Of a stretch of DNA of 64,000 bases, positions 55,757-64,000 are shown piece after piece. The stretch is from assembly GCA_002449845.1 (NCBI GenBank), contig DJXW01000009.1, forward strand, positions 1 through 64,000. The letters are read 5' to 3'. Within the stretch, counting starts at the first letter, position 1. Every line of letters begins with the position of its first letter. The notes under the pieces were generated by a model. That model made no database searches. It saw only the letters and a list, made by a program, of their open reading frames with translations, and was not told the DNA's origin. Source of the stretch: Prevotella sp. UBA6994. GTDB lineage: Bacteria > Bacteroidota > Bacteroidia > Bacteroidales > Bacteroidaceae. Both the position numbers and the translations under genes were made by a program.

Positions 55757-57127
55757 ATGAAAGAAAAAGCAATGAACCAAAAGCTGGTGGTACGTCCCAT
55801 CATAGGTTGTCTTACGCATTCTCATTTTTGGGAAGGTCCGTGTAGGGCTGGATATGCTCACGAAATGACACCAGAGGCAGAAGATGCAGCAGCCACTGCC
55901 GCATTTGAAGCAGCCAAGGAAGAACTGAAGAAAGCCACTCCTGAAATAGAGATGCTTCCAGCTATCGATGCCCGCTACGACGAGAAGTTTGTGGTGAGCC
56001 GTGAAATATATGCACAAATAGAGGAAGACCTTGACCGTGTGGATTTCTTCCTTTGCATGAACTGGCGCATTCCTAAGTTGGAACGTTACCACAAGACCGT
56101 GGTTATCATGCAAAATGGCAATGAGGGCATTGACTTTGCCACCTATTGCCGTTCCATTGGCGTAGAGGCTTTCGTCTGCATGGACATACAAGACCTCAAC
56201 GAGATTGCTCATGCGCTATGGGTGAGAAAGGTAGTTGCCAACACCCGTGCCCTTGTACTGACACATGGCTCTATGCCAACATTCGGGTTGCAAAGCGTGA
56301 TTCGTGACCCAGAACTGATTCGCCAACGCTATGGAATGGAAATCGTCAAGTTGCCCTTCCGCGACATTTTCAAATACATGGATGAGGTGACGGATGAAGA
56401 GGCACGTCCCATCGCAGAACGTATCATCGGAGGATCGTTGGAAACGAAAGTCAACAAAGATTGGTTTATCAACGACATCAAGTATTATCTGGCAGCCAAG
56501 AAGATGATGGATGTATATGATTGCAACGCATTCTCTACAGCCTGCCATGAACTTTGCACATCGGAGATTCCACAAAACAGGAAGTTCACGCCATGCGTTT
56601 GTCACTCGTTGTTGAAAGACGAGGGTTATCCAAGTGGTTGTGAGGAAGACCTGAACGCACTCTTGGCAATGACCATCATGCAAGCTGCTGCCATGCGCCC
56701 GGCCTTCATGGGCAATCCCAATATGGAAACCGACGAACTATTGCGTATTCACCACGCCGTACCCGCACTATGTATGAACGGCTATGGCACCAAACCATTG
56801 AAGTATAAGCTATGGGCATTCACAGGACAAGGATTTGGTGGAAAGCTACAGGTTGACTTCACGGAGAGCGAAGACCAATATATCACGTTGGGAAGATTCA
56901 ATCCTCTGGCAGATACCATCAGCATCAAACGAGGCGAAGTGCTTAAATCCGAATTTGAGGCGGTTTACTGTTCACCATATTATTATATCAAGATGAATGA
57001 TGCCCGTGGTTTCATGCACCAATTGGCTGGTTTCGGACACCATCAGGTTCTCATCTTTGGCGATTACACCAAAATGATTCATCTGATTGGTGAAGTGATG
57101 GGATTCAAAGTGATGGAGCATCAATGA
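55757..57127 (+). CDS. L-fucose/L-arabinose isomerase superfamily protein
   Basis: A 456-residue cytoplasmic protein (no signal). The N-terminal alpha/beta part (about 10-180) has RPIIGCLTHSHFWEGPCRAG, NEGIDFATYCRSIGVEAFV and LVLTHGSMPTFG. The central part has DCNAFSTACHELC and CVCHSLLKDEGYPSGCEEDL. The C-terminal barrel holds QVDFTESEDQYITLGRFNPL. This layout is that of fucose-isomerase-like (FucI/AraA superfamily) proteins; the exact sugar is not clear. It would turn an aldose released by the locus into a ketose. It follows the lyase gene by 2 bases and overlaps the aminotransferase by 4 bases. Confidence 0.75.
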   Translation: MKEKAMNQKLVVRPIIGCLTHSHFWEGPCRAGYAHEMTPEAEDAAATAAFEAAKEELKKATPEIEMLPAIDARYDEKFVVSREIYAQIEEDLDRVDFFLCMNWRIPKLERYHKTVVIMQNGNEGIDFATYCRSIGVEAFVCMDIQDLNEIAHALWVRKVVANTRALVLTHGSMPTFGLQSVIRDPELIRQRYGMEIVKLPFRDIFKYMDEVTDEEARPIAERIIGGSLETKVNKDWFINDIKYYLAAKKMMDVYDCNAFSTACHELCTSEIPQNRKFTPCVCHSLLKDEGYPSGCEEDLNALLAMTIMQAAAMRPAFMGNPNMETDELLRIHHAVPALCMNGYGTKPLKYKLWAFTGQGFGGKLQVDFTESEDQYITLGRFNPLADTISIKRGEVLKSEFEAVYCSPYYYIKMNDARGFMHQLAGFGHHQVLIFGDYTKMIHLIGEVMGFKVMEHQ

Positions 57128-58203
57128 TATATCTGAACAATGCCGCAACGAGTTATCCAAAGCCGCCGTCAGTCATCAAGGCAATGACGGTGGCTTTGGA
57201 GAATCCTCCAGTAAGTCCTTTTCGTAGCAATGCACAAGAGAGCGATTTACTGATGGACACGAGAAAACTCCTTGGCAAGTTATTCAATATAGGCGATTAT
57301 GAACGTATATTTTTCTGTAGTAGTGCTACCGATGCCATCAATCGCATATTAGCAGGAGAGAACAAGACAATTGTTGCCACTTCCGACAACCACAATAGCG
57401 TGCTTCGACCCTTGATGAACAGACTTCATCAAGGGACAATCATTCCTCCCATTACTCCATCTGACACACTTCCTAAAGCCTCGTTACTCATCATCAATCA
57501 TTGTTCTAATGTTACAGGTAACATCGTTGACGTGGCGGAAATCACTCATCGCGCCCATCAACAAGGAATGCTCGTAATGCTGGATGCTGCACAAAGTGCT
57601 GGATGTATTCCCATTGATGTTGATAGATGGGGGGTTGATATTTTAGTGTTTACTGGCCATAAGTCTTTATTTGGTCCTACGGGAACAGGAGGATATTACG
57701 TGCATCGTAACATCAATCTTCGCCCAACACAATTTGGAGGAACGGGGCGCGATAGTAGTATTATTCTCTATAAAGATGGTGAATGGGAATACGAAGTAGG
57801 TACGCAAAATGTCGTGGGCATTGCTGGATTGAAAGCTGGTATAGAATACGTTTTGAAAAACGATGTAGGCATCATCTTCCACAAATTGCAATCAGAAACA
57901 AATTGGCTTATTAATGAATTACGCGGAATTGATAAAGTGACATTATATAGTAAAGGAGGAGACCATCAAGGACCTATCGTCAGTTTTTACATAAATGGAC
58001 TCCTTCCTTCCGATGTGGGTTACATTCTTCAGAACAGCTATGATATCACCGTGCGAACGGGTTTACATTGTGCTCCGCTCATCCATCAACAATTTGGAAC
58101 GTCAGAATACGGTACCGTACGAGTGAGTTTATCCCATTTCACAACGCATGAAGAATTGGAAGCCTTTGTCAATGCCATTCGAGAAATTGCCCATAGCCTA
58201 TGA
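57124..58203 (+). CDS. Class V aminotransferase (cysteine-desulfurase-like)
   Basis: A 359-residue PLP enzyme of fold type I. PLP lysine K180 lies in FTGHKSLFGPTGTGG. D in DAAQSAG (about 153) and H in the HNSVL region (about 90) are the usual cofactor contacts. C316 in TGLHCAPL matches the catalytic cysteine of desulfurases, but the short loop and PUL setting leave the true donor and acceptor open; it could transfer an amino group to a sugar-derived compound or liberate sulfur. It overlaps both neighbours by 4 bases, so it is translated with them. Confidence 0.8.
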   Translation: MIYLNNAATSYPKPPSVIKAMTVALENPPVSPFRSNAQESDLLMDTRKLLGKLFNIGDYERIFFCSSATDAINRILAGENKTIVATSDNHNSVLRPLMNRLHQGTIIPPITPSDTLPKASLLIINHCSNVTGNIVDVAEITHRAHQQGMLVMLDAAQSAGCIPIDVDRWGVDILVFTGHKSLFGPTGTGGYYVHRNINLRPTQFGGTGRDSSIILYKDGEWEYEVGTQNVVGIAGLKAGIEYVLKNDVGIIFHKLQSETNWLINELRGIDKVTLYSKGGDHQGPIVSFYINGLLPSDVGYILQNSYDITVRTGLHCAPLIHQQFGTSEYGTVRVSLSHFTTHEELEAFVNAIREIAHSL

Positions 58204-58484
58204 AAATAACGAATATCACACGATCACCAGAACCTTGTACCGAAGCAGGATGGATAGCTTTCCAATATGAATTGGAACGTGTGGTTTGTCGTGACTTCAT
58301 CTTGGCACTCCGTCCTCTTGGCTCTTTCATTTTCTTAGAGTCGCTATCCAAACCCTTTTTCAAGATACAAAACCATCATTACATGATTAAGGGATTATTA
58401 AACGATTCTTCTATCAGGGTTGCCGTACATCGGGAACATCTCAACGAACAAGAACCTATCAAACAATTGATTGAATCATTATGA
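58200..58484 (+). CDS. 94-residue protein coupled to the aminotransferase, unknown
   Basis: Not recognised. A 94-residue protein (MKITNITRSPEPCTEAGWIA) with two cysteines (in PEPC and VVCRDF) and a compact alpha/beta look (DFILALRPLGSFIFLESL, IRVAVHRE). It is sandwiched by 4-bp overlaps between the aminotransferase and the beta-helix gene. A sulfur-carrier-like partner of the aminotransferase is a guess based only on the pairing and cysteines. Confidence 0.55.
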   Translation: MKITNITRSPEPCTEAGWIAFQYELERVVCRDFILALRPLGSFIFLESLSKPFFKIQNHHYMIKGLLNDSSIRVAVHREHLNEQEPIKQLIESL

Positions 58485-59998
58485 AATATCTACTGACCTT
58501 TTTCCTACTATTCCTACATGCTTATTCCTTCGCAGGAGAGATCATCGTTCATCCTGGTGAAAGCATTCATGATGCCTTGCGGACAGCAAGAGAATGGAGA
58601 CGTACCAACGACCCTCGTTGTAAGGGAGGCATTACCATTACACTTGAGGCTGGGCGTTACTATATGTACGAACCGCTGTTTCTTCGTCCTGAGGATAGTG
58701 GTACAAAGGAGTCGCCGCTCGTCATTCGTGGCATCGGAGAGAACCACACGAGCATTATCTGTGGCGATGCCCGACAACAGCATACACAGCTTTGGCCTCA
58801 ACAAGGTATGGAGCGTATGATAGATTTTAAAAAGGAGGCTCGCACCATTACCATCCCTACTCCACCAGACTCTGTGCTTCAATATTTCGCCTCGAAGAAT
58901 ACCCCGCTCGAAATGGTAGTACACCAACGATGGGCCATCGCCATTCTGCGTGTGAAGAAAATGACCGTTGAGGGCGACAAGACCATCATATCGTTTATGG
59001 AGCCTGAGAGTCGACTGGAGTTTGAACATCCCTGGCCTCAGCCCGTTATCGGAGGCAAGAAGGGCAATAGCAGTTTTCTGCTACGCACCACCGAACAACG
59101 TGACGGAATCGAACAGCTGGTTATCGTTGACGGTGCCAACTATGTGCGTTTCGAAGGAATAACTATAGATAAAACATGCTGGAACCGTCCGCTACATAAA
59201 GGTCACGTCACCCTGCAGGGTGGATTTCCCCTCATCGATGCCTATAAGCTAAAAGAGAATCCTGGGTTGCCTTGGGACGAAGGTCTCGAAAACCAAGCCT
59301 GGATAGAGCGCCCTGTGAGTGCAGTTACCGTGCGCAATGCCTATCACATAGAATTCTATTCGGTGTTGTTCCAAAATCTGGCCGCCACAGCATTGGACTT
59401 TGTCGATAATATCAGCGACTGTAAGGTACAGAAATGCACCTTCGGAAACATTGGTGGCACAGCCATCATGGGCGGTTCTTTTGCAGAGAGCCCTCGTGAG
59501 GTACACCGTCCCTACACCGACTTGGCCGAACATTGTCAACGGCTGACCATCACTGAAAACTTCATCGTCGATGCTGCCAACGAGGACTGGGGAGCCGTAG
59601 CCATCGCATTAGGGTACGTGCGCCACTGCACCGTCAGCAAAAACTATGTGAACCGTGTCAACTATTCCGGCATCTGCATCGGCTGGGGATGGACACCTCT
59701 TGATACGGGTATGGAGAACAACCACATCGTGGGCAATAAAGTCAGCCACTATGCCCGTCAGCTGTACGATGCCGGAGGCATCTATACGCTGTCGAACCAA
59801 CCCAACTCCACCATCAAGGGCAACGAAATATCGCAACCCTTCCCTGCACCATACGCCACTAACGACCGTGGGTTCTGCATCTATCTCGATGCCCGCACCG
59901 ATGGCTTCACAATAGAGAATAATACAACCGAAGGACGCTTGATCCGTCGTGATGAAATCGGTGACAATCATCCTGGTCCAAATATCGTATTCAAGTAA
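58481..59998 (+). CDS. Second GH141-like beta-helix protein
   Basis: A 505-residue exported protein (signal peptide MKYLLTFFLLFLHAYSFAG). It is a right-handed helix with coils such as LVIRGIGENHTSIICGDAR, VTVRNAYHIEFYSVLFQNL, CTFGNIGGTAIMGGSFAESP, NEDWGAVAIALGYVRHCTV and GICIGWGWTPLD. It is a paralogue of the protein at 24954, shorter by 83 residues, with the same active-cleft motifs (AANEDWG, IGWGW, DAGGIYTLSNQP against DTAGIYTLGCQP). Family and substrate (fucose or methyl-fucose-like sugar) are inferred. It overlaps the previous gene by 4 bases. Confidence 0.7.
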   Translation: MKYLLTFFLLFLHAYSFAGEIIVHPGESIHDALRTAREWRRTNDPRCKGGITITLEAGRYYMYEPLFLRPEDSGTKESPLVIRGIGENHTSIICGDARQQHTQLWPQQGMERMIDFKKEARTITIPTPPDSVLQYFASKNTPLEMVVHQRWAIAILRVKKMTVEGDKTIISFMEPESRLEFEHPWPQPVIGGKKGNSSFLLRTTEQRDGIEQLVIVDGANYVRFEGITIDKTCWNRPLHKGHVTLQGGFPLIDAYKLKENPGLPWDEGLENQAWIERPVSAVTVRNAYHIEFYSVLFQNLAATALDFVDNISDCKVQKCTFGNIGGTAIMGGSFAESPREVHRPYTDLAEHCQRLTITENFIVDAANEDWGAVAIALGYVRHCTVSKNYVNRVNYSGICIGWGWTPLDTGMENNHIVGNKVSHYARQLYDAGGIYTLSNQPNSTIKGNEISQPFPAPYATNDRGFCIYLDARTDGFTIENNTTEGRLIRRDEIGDNHPGPNIVFK

Positions 59999-59999
59999 A

Positions 60000-62309
60000 A
60001 TGAAACAAACTAACTATCACCTTTTCGACTTCATGGACTTCGACCCTGATATGCAGAAAGACGAAGCCTTATGGAAAGCGTACACCCCACAATCTGTCAA
60101 GGAACAAGATGGTGACATCGTCATCTCGATACCTTATCAAAAACAGAAACATCAGGAAGACATGGCTCCTGATTCAGACGTACTACAAGAGTGTTATGAA
60201 CTTATCATACGAGCATACGAATCGAACATCTTACGCATCTACACATCAATGATTCACGACGAGATGCTAGAAGAAGATGACATGCTGCAAATGCAAGTGA
60301 AACGAATGCATCTGCACTTGGACGGTACTCACATCATAGATGCTGAAGGAAAGACAAGGGGAGTCATTGACCTACGTCCTCCCGTGCTGGACCACTGGAG
60401 CGACCTGCTTCCCGATACTCAGCCAGCTCCATTTATCACCTTTTACCCAGACGGCGATGAAGACAAGCCCATTGCCCTCAGTGACGACCATTTCTCTCCG
60501 CCTCGTTACGATGCTCTTCCCCTCGGTTTCGTCTGTTGTGATGCCATCACAACAGACATAACAAGCGAGAAAAAGAATGAGCGAGCCACCATCAGCTTCA
60601 AATGTGAAGCAGACGAGTGCTTTGCAGGCACTGGTGAACGATTCAGGAAAATGGATTTAAGCGGTCAGACTTTCCAACTGAAAAACCAAGACGGACAAGG
60701 CGTGAACAACCGCAGATGTTATAAGAACATTCCTTTTTATTTGTCAAGTCGTATGTATGGGGCATTCTATCACACGAGCGACTATTGCAAGCTCTCATTA
60801 GCCGATCATTCCTCACGCTCTGTACAATTTATGTGCGACAGGGCTACGATAGATGTTTTCCTTATTGGCGGAAAGAATCCAGAGGAGATTCTCCGTGGTT
60901 ATCGTCAACTCACAGGATTTCCCTCTATGCCACCGCTATGGTCTTTCGGTATATGGATGAGCAGGATGACTTACTTCTCTGCTGATGAAGTAAACGAGAT
61001 TTGTGAACGACTCCGTAACGAACACTATCCTTGCGACGTGATTCACCTTGATACGGGATGGTTCCGAAAAGACTGGCTCTGCGAATGGAAATTCAATCCC
61101 GAAAGATTTCCACATCCACAAGATTTCATCCAACGTCTGAGAGAAAAAGGTTTCAAGATTTCCTTGTGGCAACTGCCATATATCGCATACGGAGCGGAAC
61201 AGTTGGAAGAGGCTAAAGCCCATCACTACATAAGCAGTCAGCTTCATTCTTCATCAAAAGAAGATATGAAAGGAGAAGACAATTCTTCCAATTTTTCTGC
61301 CCTCGACTATGCGGGAACCATCGACTTTACCAATCCTGCAGCCGTTGAATGGTATAAGGAAAAACTACTCAAACCGCTCATTGACATGGGCATACTTTGC
61401 ATCAAGACCGACTTCGGTGAAAACATTCATATCAACCATCAATATCACGGTATGCCTGCGGAGCGATTGAACAATATCTATGCCCTACTCTACCAACGTG
61501 CTGCCTACGAAGCCCTTCAAGAATCTCAGATTCCCATTACGTCACACGGAAAGAAACAGGAGGGTACTTGTATTTGGGCAAGGGCTGCTTGGGCAGGATG
61601 TCAGCGTTATCCCTTACATTGGGGAGGAGACAGCGCCAGTTCTTGGGATGGAATGGCAGGTTCACTCAAAGGCGGTTTGCACTTCGGACTGAGTGGTTTC
61701 GCTTTTTGGAGTCATGATGTACCAGGATTTCATTCCATTCCCAACTTCATGAACTCGCCTTTAGATGAACGGGTATATGTAAGATGGACACAATTTGGCG
61801 TTTTTACCTCGCACATTCGCTATCATGGCACATGCAAGCGAGAACCTTGGCACTATCCGAATATTGCTCCCATCATCAAGCGTTGGTGGAACTTACGTTA
61901 CAGACTTATTCCCTACATCATCGAGCAAAGTGAAAAGGCTTGTCAATGTGGACTACCTTTATTGCAAGCTCTGCTGATTCAACATCCATACGACCGCCAA
62001 TGCTGGCACATCGACGATGAGTATTACTTTGGCAACGATTTCCTTGTCTGTCCCGTCATGAACAGTCAAGACAAACGAGACATCTACCTTCCTGAAGGAG
62101 AATGGGTAAACTTCTTCACCGGTGAACGAATGACAGGTGGCAAATGGTATTACAACATACATACGCCTCTCGAACTCATGCCTGTCTTTGTTCGCCTTAA
62201 CTCCTGTATCAAGATGTATCCATACAACGTTGATTGCACTGACGAAATGGATCTCTCACAAAGCATAGGCATCAAAATTGATTCCACCTTTACAGGTTAC
62301 CACCTATAA
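60000..62309 (+). CDS. Cytoplasmic GH31 alpha-glycosidase (alpha-xylosidase-like)
   Basis: 769 residues from the ATG at 60000, one base after the previous stop; a longer frame back to 59949 would overlap the previous gene and adds nothing recognisable. There is no signal peptide. The N-terminal beta domain ends with CFAGTGERFRKMDLSGQ. The barrel includes FPSMPPLWSFGIWMSRMTYF, HLDTGWFRKDW, nucleophile D471 in IKTDFGE and acid/base D544 in HWGGDSASSWDG. This set fits GH31 alpha-xylosidase-like enzymes; action on an imported alpha-linked fragment is inferred. Residues about 414-435 (LHSSSKEDMKGEDNSSNFS) form a serine-rich low-complexity insert. Confidence 0.88.
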   Translation: MKQTNYHLFDFMDFDPDMQKDEALWKAYTPQSVKEQDGDIVISIPYQKQKHQEDMAPDSDVLQECYELIIRAYESNILRIYTSMIHDEMLEEDDMLQMQVKRMHLHLDGTHIIDAEGKTRGVIDLRPPVLDHWSDLLPDTQPAPFITFYPDGDEDKPIALSDDHFSPPRYDALPLGFVCCDAITTDITSEKKNERATISFKCEADECFAGTGERFRKMDLSGQTFQLKNQDGQGVNNRRCYKNIPFYLSSRMYGAFYHTSDYCKLSLADHSSRSVQFMCDRATIDVFLIGGKNPEEILRGYRQLTGFPSMPPLWSFGIWMSRMTYFSADEVNEICERLRNEHYPCDVIHLDTGWFRKDWLCEWKFNPERFPHPQDFIQRLREKGFKISLWQLPYIAYGAEQLEEAKAHHYISSQLHSSSKEDMKGEDNSSNFSALDYAGTIDFTNPAAVEWYKEKLLKPLIDMGILCIKTDFGENIHINHQYHGMPAERLNNIYALLYQRAAYEALQESQIPITSHGKKQEGTCIWARAAWAGCQRYPLHWGGDSASSWDGMAGSLKGGLHFGLSGFAFWSHDVPGFHSIPNFMNSPLDERVYVRWTQFGVFTSHIRYHGTCKREPWHYPNIAPIIKRWWNLRYRLIPYIIEQSEKACQCGLPLLQALLIQHPYDRQCWHIDDEYYFGNDFLVCPVMNSQDKRDIYLPEGEWVNFFTGERMTGGKWYYNIHTPLELMPVFVRLNSCIKMYPYNVDCTDEMDLSQSIGIKIDSTFTGYHL

Positions 62310-62329
62310 CACATTAAAAATCTATCACC

Positions 62330-63883
62330 ATGAACACTCATTATATGCAAGGCCTTGATTGGCTTATCTTGATTATCTACTTTGTCATTTTGCTCACTAT
62401 CGGCATCTGGGCAAGTATGAAACGAAAGAAAGAGAGTAGCTTGTTTCTTGCAGAACATACATTAAGATGGCATCATATCGGATTCTCCATGTGGGGAACC
62501 AACGTGGGACCGTCCATGCTCATCGCCAGTGCGAGTGCAGGATTCACCACGGGTATTGTCTCTGGCAACTATGCCTGGTATTCGTTTGTTTTTATCGCCT
62601 TGCTTGCCTTTGTGTTTGCACCCCGATACTTGGGCGCCAACATCCAGACAATACCTGAGTTTATGGGATTACGATTCGGGCAGTCCACGCGCAACATCCT
62701 CGCTTGGTACACCATCGTCACCATCATCATATCGTGGTTGGCTCTCACGCTCTTTGCCGGTGGCATCCTCATCAGACAGGTGTTCGACTTCCCCATGTGG
62801 TTGTCTGCCCTCATTTTGCTTGTCATCTCTGCTTTCTTCACCATGATGGGAGGATTGAAAGCCGTTGCTTATACCAATGTCTATCAGATGATTCTGCTGA
62901 TTGTCGTATCGGCTACATTAACCATCGTTGGAATCAGTCATGTGGGAGGAATTACAGCATTGGTAGAGAAGGTTCCTGCTGATTACTGGATTCTCTTCAA
63001 GCCCAATACCGATGAGGCATTCCCATGGTTACCCATCATCTTAGGCTATCCCGTCATGGGAGTATGGTTCTGGTGTACTGACCAGTCGATGGTGCAACCC
63101 GTATTGGCAGCACGCAATCTGAAGGAAGGGCAATTGGGAACCAATTTCACGGGATGGCTGAAGATTCTCGACGTGCCTCTTTACATTCTCCCAGGTGTTA
63201 TCTGCTTTGCCTTATTCCCCGATTTGAAGAATCCTGACGAGGCTTATCTCACAATGGTAGAAAACCTGTTTCCCATGGGAATGGTAGGACTGGTCTTTGC
63301 CGTGCTTACCGCTTGTCTTGTCTCTACGATTGGGTCTGCACTGAACGCTCTCAGCACTGTCTTCACCATCGACATCTACGTGAAGAAATTCAACCCCTCC
63401 GCTTCACAAAGAAGAATCAACTATGTGGGAAGAATTGTCACCGTCATCGGAGCCATCACTGCCATCGCCCTGACCATCGCCATCGACAGTATCAAAGGGC
63501 TTAACCTTTTCAACGTGTTCCAATCGGTATTGGGTTTCATCGCACCGCCCATGACTGCCGTATTCCTTCTTGGCGTATTTTGGAAGCGTACCACGACACG
63601 GGCAGCCAACATTGCGCTCACCGCAGGTACTGCCTTCTGCCTGATTGTGGGCATATTGTATTTGTGGGGACCAGAAAGTGCACTCTGGCCACACTTCATG
63701 CTTCTGTCGTTTTATTTGTTCGTCATCTTGGTAGTGATGATGGTTGTGATTTCCTTATCCGACAAACATGGGGAAATACATGACATTCCCTCTCCCATTC
63801 ACGAGGATTACTCCAAGGTAGTGATAGGATTGTGGGTAGCTCTCATCATCGTGATGATCGGACTTTACGTTTATTTCAATTAA
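62330..63883 (+). CDS. Sodium:solute symporter (SSS family)
   Basis: A 517-residue inner-membrane protein with about 13 hydrophobic segments (LDWLILIIYFVILLTIGIW, MLIASASAGFTTGIVSGNY, MVGLVFAVLTACLVSTIGSA). It resembles SGLT-type Na+/sugar or uronate cotransporters. ALNALSTVFTIDIYVKKF marks the conserved region after helix 8. It follows GH31 by 20 bp, so it probably brings in the sugar or fragment the neighbouring GH31 and isomerase act on. Confidence 0.88.
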   Translation: MNTHYMQGLDWLILIIYFVILLTIGIWASMKRKKESSLFLAEHTLRWHHIGFSMWGTNVGPSMLIASASAGFTTGIVSGNYAWYSFVFIALLAFVFAPRYLGANIQTIPEFMGLRFGQSTRNILAWYTIVTIIISWLALTLFAGGILIRQVFDFPMWLSALILLVISAFFTMMGGLKAVAYTNVYQMILLIVVSATLTIVGISHVGGITALVEKVPADYWILFKPNTDEAFPWLPIILGYPVMGVWFWCTDQSMVQPVLAARNLKEGQLGTNFTGWLKILDVPLYILPGVICFALFPDLKNPDEAYLTMVENLFPMGMVGLVFAVLTACLVSTIGSALNALSTVFTIDIYVKKFNPSASQRRINYVGRIVTVIGAITAIALTIAIDSIKGLNLFNVFQSVLGFIAPPMTAVFLLGVFWKRTTTRAANIALTAGTAFCLIVGILYLWGPESALWPHFMLLSFYLFVILVVMMVVISLSDKHGEIHDIPSPIHEDYSKVVIGLWVALIIVMIGLYVYFN

Positions 63884-63915
63884 TAACACATCATTCATTC
63901 TCTTTTTGTCTGCAA

Positions 63916-64000
63916 ATGGCTTGGAAAAAGACTTATCGATGTGAATCGTGTGGATATGAGGCAGAGGATTATGAAGGACAGGGATTGTTTCGACAAAGCA
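63916..64000 (+). CDS. Start of a zinc-ribbon-like protein, cut by the window end
   Basis: An ATG at 63916 opens a frame beginning MAWKKTYRCESCGYEAEDYE and still open at 64000. The CESC pair suggests a zinc ribbon or rubredoxin-like domain. The rest lies outside the window. Confidence 0.5.
   Translation, partial: MAWKKTYRCESCGYEAEDYEGQGLFRQS

Noticed and set aside
59949..60000. Longer start for the GH31 gene
   Set aside because: It would overlap the previous gene, adds a segment without signal-peptide character, and the ATG at 60000 is well placed.

Overview
The window looks like chromosomal DNA from a Prevotella-type member of the Bacteroidales (inference). The signs are a SusC/SusD pair, Bacteroidetes-style -7 promoter boxes (TAnnTTTG) ahead of several genes, lipoprotein signals with acidic residues after the lipobox, and a Prevotella-like C-terminal tail on the pectate lyase. 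Almost every gene reads rightward.

Layout. 300-1001 (minus) is a secreted dockerin/FISUMP-type protein, and 1167-3155 is a membrane SpoIIE-type phosphatase. 3287-13633 is the first half of a pectin-type polysaccharide utilization locus (PUL): a DUF4957/DUF5123-like lipoprotein, SusC, SusD, a strong terminator, and a 1065-residue beta-helix/glycosidase-like protein. 13826-14332 is an ECF sigma factor followed by a 46-codon ORF. About 14596-18719 is a compact island. 18960-63883 is the long second half of the PUL: thioredoxin-like protein, TIM barrel-DUF3826 fusion, GH127/146-like, two GH141-like beta-helix proteins, MFS and SSS transporters, GH78 (two), GH67N-like protein, a GH43-GH2-malectin fusion, GH2 (two), GH106, acetylesterase, DUF5703-like protein, PL1 lyase, fucose-isomerase-like protein, class V aminotransferase, a 94-residue protein and GH31. 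Many neighbours overlap by 4-22 bp, as in operons. The set fits outside cutting of rhamnogalacturonan side chains, then import, then cytoplasmic trimming by the signal-less GH78 and GH31.

The island is the most unusual feature. It carries only a prohead protease/scaffold, a probable HK97-fold major capsid protein and a 73-residue HTH-like protein, plus one divergent small gene with a leader peptide. No integrase, transposase, terminase, portal or tail gene is present. It has 17-bp inverted repeats at the ends, helically phased GTTTACA and TTTAACATTTG repeats near the ends, a promoter with two same-size dyads 21 bp apart, and its own terminators. It reads as an intact non-autonomous capsid-bearing element rather than random prophage debris, but mobility is inferred.

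A second theme is short-period palindromic repeats (7- or 9-bp units) between genes and, remarkably, inside reading frames without breaking them. They occur in the 1065-residue protein, a GH2 beta-galactosidase, the GH106 rhamnosidase (internal segment, and separately its signal peptide), and a GH78 rhamnosidase.
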